Positions 61,337 through 64,000 of a DNA stretch of 64,000 nt are shown here, piece by piece (position 1 is the first letter of the stretch; every line of letters starts with the position of its first letter). The notes below the pieces were generated by a model. The model searched no databases and was not told where the DNA came from. It saw only the letters and a program-made list of their open reading frames with translations. This stretch comes from Yponomeuta sedellus (taxonomy: Eukaryota; Arthropoda; Insecta; Lepidoptera; Yponomeutidae). Location of the stretch: contig OW203734.1 in assembly GCA_934045075.1 (NCBI GenBank), forward strand, positions 3,220,269-3,284,268, read 5' to 3'. Made by a program: the position numbers and the translations under genes.

Positions 61337-64000
61337 TATGTTTATGGAACGCCAATGGGCTGCCACACCACAGGGAAGAAGTCATATTCTTTCTGCGTAA
61401 TTATAACATTGATATAATGCTGGTCTCCGAAACACATGTTACAGAAAAAAACCTCCTTACGATTCCCAATTATTCTGTATATCACACAATGCACCCAGAC
61501 GGTAAAGCACATGGGTGAACAGCTATCATAATTAAAAATAAAATCAGACATCATCAATCAGTGAGTTGGAAAACGGCTGAGCTTCAGGCCACTTCAATAG
61601 TCGTGCAGGATTGGCACAGCGATATAATTGTATCTGCAATTTATTGTCCACCTAGGCATAAAATCACCAAAGAACAGTTTTCTGACTTCTTCAACACGCT
61701 TGGACATCGTTTCATTGCTGGGGGAGATTACAATGCAAAGCACACCCACTGGGGTTCTCGATTAATCACACCTCGAGGGAGGGAACTTAAAAAGGCAACA
61801 GACGCCCAAAAGCTCCAGACAGCTTCTTCGCGTGAACCTACTTTCTGGCCGGGGGATAGGAAGAAAATACCTGATCTACTAGACTTTTTTATCTTCAATG
61901 GAATATCTAACAAATATGTGGAGGTGGAATCCTGTGCTGACTTATCCAGTGATCACTCTCCTGTATTCATGAATCTAAATAAAAACATAGTTACCGTGTC
62001 GCACCCATGCAAGCTTCACAACTCAAACACCAACTGGGAGGATTTTAGAGACATTCTGGCCTCGTCTCTAAATACCAACATACCCTTGAAGAAATGAAAT
62101 GAATATACTTTATTGCACACCAGGAATTACAATTGAAGACTGAGACGGACATAGAAACCGCCGTTGAATCATTTAACAGAACAGTGCAAAATGCGGCTTG
62201 GGCTAGCACCCCTATATCTAAGTTGGATAAGCAAGAAATTATCTACCACCAAACAATTATTAATGAAGTTTCAGAGAAAAGAAGGTTACGGAGACTATGG
62301 CAAAAATTTAGGTGTCCTAAACTGAAAACATGTTTGAACAGACAGAATAAAAATCTGAAAGTCTTGCTAGATCGTGATAGAAATGACTCCATCCAAAATT
62401 ATCTCATTAACTTGGATGCAACAATGGCCACAAACTACTCACTTTGGAAAGCAACAAGGAAACTGAAACAGCCAGCGAAAGTTACTCCACCACTTAGAAA
62501 CAGAAATAGCAATTGGGCGCGTAGTGATTCTGAGAAAGCAGATGTCTTTGCTGACCACCTTTATAATGTTTTTAGCTCTCATCCTTATGAAGGTACCATG
62601 GAACACTTGACACAGGTCGAAAAACACGTAGAAGCAGAAGTTACAAATACTGAATTACCAGATGTGAAAAATATCACCAGGAAGGAACTTTTATCTATGA
62701 GAAGAAAAATACCCTGCAACAAAGCACCGGGGTACGACCTCATCACAAGTAGAGTCATCCGTGAGTTACCCGAGAATGGCATAACGTACCTCACTCTGTT
62801 GTACAATGCCATGTTGAGACTTAATTTCATTCCCACCCAGTGGAAGGTTTCCGTGGTCGTCATGATACACAAAACTGGAAAGCCAGCGGAGGATCCAAAA
62901 TCGTACAGGCCAATAAGCCTTCTTTCTGTTCCCTCCAAATTATTTGAAAAATGTCTACTCTCTCGTCTCTACCCAGTGATAAATAAACATAAATTATTAC
63001 CTGACCATCAATTCGAATTCAGATTCAATCACGGAACAATAGAACAGGTTCACAGGCTAGTCAACAGAATACACCAGGCGTTTGAAGAAAAAGAATATTG
63101 TGCGGCTACATTCTTGGACATCTCACAAGCTTTTGACAGAGTCTGGCATGAGGGCTTGCTAAGTAAAATAAAGTTAAACTTCCCCACAAAGCTGTATCTT
63201 ATCATCAAATCTTACTTGACGGAGAGAAAATTCATGTTTAAAGTTGGTGAAGAGCTCTCAAGTCTGCGCGTGATCAGAGCGGGGGTGCCCCAGAGAAGTG
63301 TGCTTGGACCAACATTATACCTACTCTTTACAGCAGATCTTCCAACTAACGATCAAGCTACGTTCGGGACTTTCGCTGATGACACTGCTATCCTGGCAAC
63401 ACACGTCAACCCACAAATGGCATCTAACCTACTCCAACATTGCCTCGATAATATATCTTTATTATAAAAAGTGGAGAATTAAAGCTAACGAAACCAAATC
63501 TGTAAATGTCACATTCACCACACGTAGAAACACGTGTCCGTCAGTTAAATTAAATAACATAGAGATACCACAAGAACACCACGTGAGATATTTAGGAATA
63601 CATCTGGATAGACGACTGACCTGGCGCAAACACATATCAACAAAAAGGAAGCAACTGGGCCTTACACTGCACAACATGTACTGGATGCTTGGACATAACT
63701 CACAGATGAGCCTCGACAACAAAGTACTTCTGTACAAGGCAATCATAAAACCAATATGGACCTACGGCATACAGCTGTGGGGTACGGCGGCAAACTCAAA
63801 CATTGAAATCCTTTAAAGATTCCAATCAAAAATGCTCCGCGTTATCACAAATGCACCATGGTTTGTCACCAATGAGTCACTACATAAGGACTTACAGATC
63901 CCAACTATCAAGGAAGAAACCACACAAAGACTTGAGGCTTATAGAGATAGAATCTGCAACCATCCAAATAAACTGGCAATCAATCTTTTGGATCCAAAAA
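61337..64000 (+). pseudogene. Jockey ORF2 (endonuclease/RT), broken and incomplete
   Basis: Endonuclease: WNANGL, VSETH, IYCPPR, AGGDYNAKHTHWG and SSDHSPV, with a TGA at 61516. A 41-base insertion (62092-62132) interrupts the connector. RT: 'FLDISQAFDRVWH' (A), 'GVPQRSVLGP' (B, Gly replaced by Arg) and FADDT (C), then a frameshift near 63460 and a TAA at 63814. The frame continues to the window edge with 'RFQSKMLRVITNAPW'. The residues identify the Jockey clade; the copy is dead. Confidence 0.85.
62092..62132 (-). mobile_element. 41-bp LINE 3'-end micro-insertion
   Basis: Flanked by the direct repeat TTGAAG (62086-62091 and 62133-62138). On the minus strand it reads 'cctggtgtgcaataaagtat' then 'attcatttcattt', a LINE polyadenylation-type end. 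Removing one repeat copy would leave the ORF2 frame continuous. Confidence 0.8.

Larger units (their letters stand above)
59724..64000 (+). mobile_element. Jockey-clade LINE, decayed, runs off the window
   Basis: 5' UTR from about 59724, ORF1 60041-61333, ORF2 from about 61337 to the window end. It looks 5'-complete, because the UTR and both ORF starts are present. Several nonsense and frameshift changes make it inactive. Confidence 0.85.

Overview
This is a eukaryotic, AT-rich window that looks like moth or butterfly (Lepidoptera) DNA. I infer this from the repeat repertoire: a CR1-type LINE whose ORF1 carries a baculovirus-FP25K-like domain, Jockey and RTE LINE remnants, a BEL/Pao LTR element, mariner relics, Helitron pieces ending in CTAGT, and several SINE families. 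There is no bacterial gene organisation. Almost every long open frame belongs to a transposable element (TE).

The only host gene I can support is on the + strand. Two exons of a class A GPCR match the GnRH-type neuropeptide receptor group (adipokinetic hormone, corazonin and ACP receptors). Exon A (16275-16396) encodes TM3 up to the D-R motif. Exon B (44569-44674) starts exactly on the split Arg codon and encodes intracellular loop 2 and TM4. They are separated by a 28,172-bp intron, and the other exons lie outside the window. The window is therefore mostly the inside of a very large, TE-packed receptor gene plus its flanks.

Layout. 1-4.9 kb: 5S-rRNA-headed SINE pieces, tRNA-derived SINEs, a palindromic array of a tRNA-like repeat (called S1 here), and LINE tails. 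4.9-9.6 kb (- strand): a CR1-like LINE with both ORFs open. 9.6-16.2 kb: repeats, a (TA)n tract, a TIR element, SINEs and a mariner C-terminus. 16.3-44.6 kb: the intron, containing S1 pairs, a mariner N-terminus, a 0.72-kb inverted duplication with arms at 19.2-21.0 and 26.0-26.8 kb around LINE and satellite DNA, a 6.07-kb BEL/Pao element (26918-32982, - strand) with a 991-bp TIR element in its leader, a Helitron at 37.3 kb, and a LINE at 40.9-43.6 kb that begins at a perfect hairpin. 44.7-54 kb: S1 copies, Helitron-like repeats, a Harbinger-type MITE, small foldbacks, and a 2.6-kb long-TIR element that has absorbed a dead mariner, a small MITE and S1. 54-59.7 kb: foldback clusters, a 5S SINE, long tetranucleotide repeats and SINEs. 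59.7-64 kb: a decayed Jockey LINE running off the window.

Two themes recur. Small RNA genes have repeatedly seeded repeats: 5S rRNA in one SINE family and tRNA-like heads in at least five others. Near-perfect inverted duplications with short spacers are also unusually frequent, some at repeat or insertion junctions, which suggests template switching or foldback synthesis. Coordinates of repeat edges are by eye and approximate unless I say otherwise.
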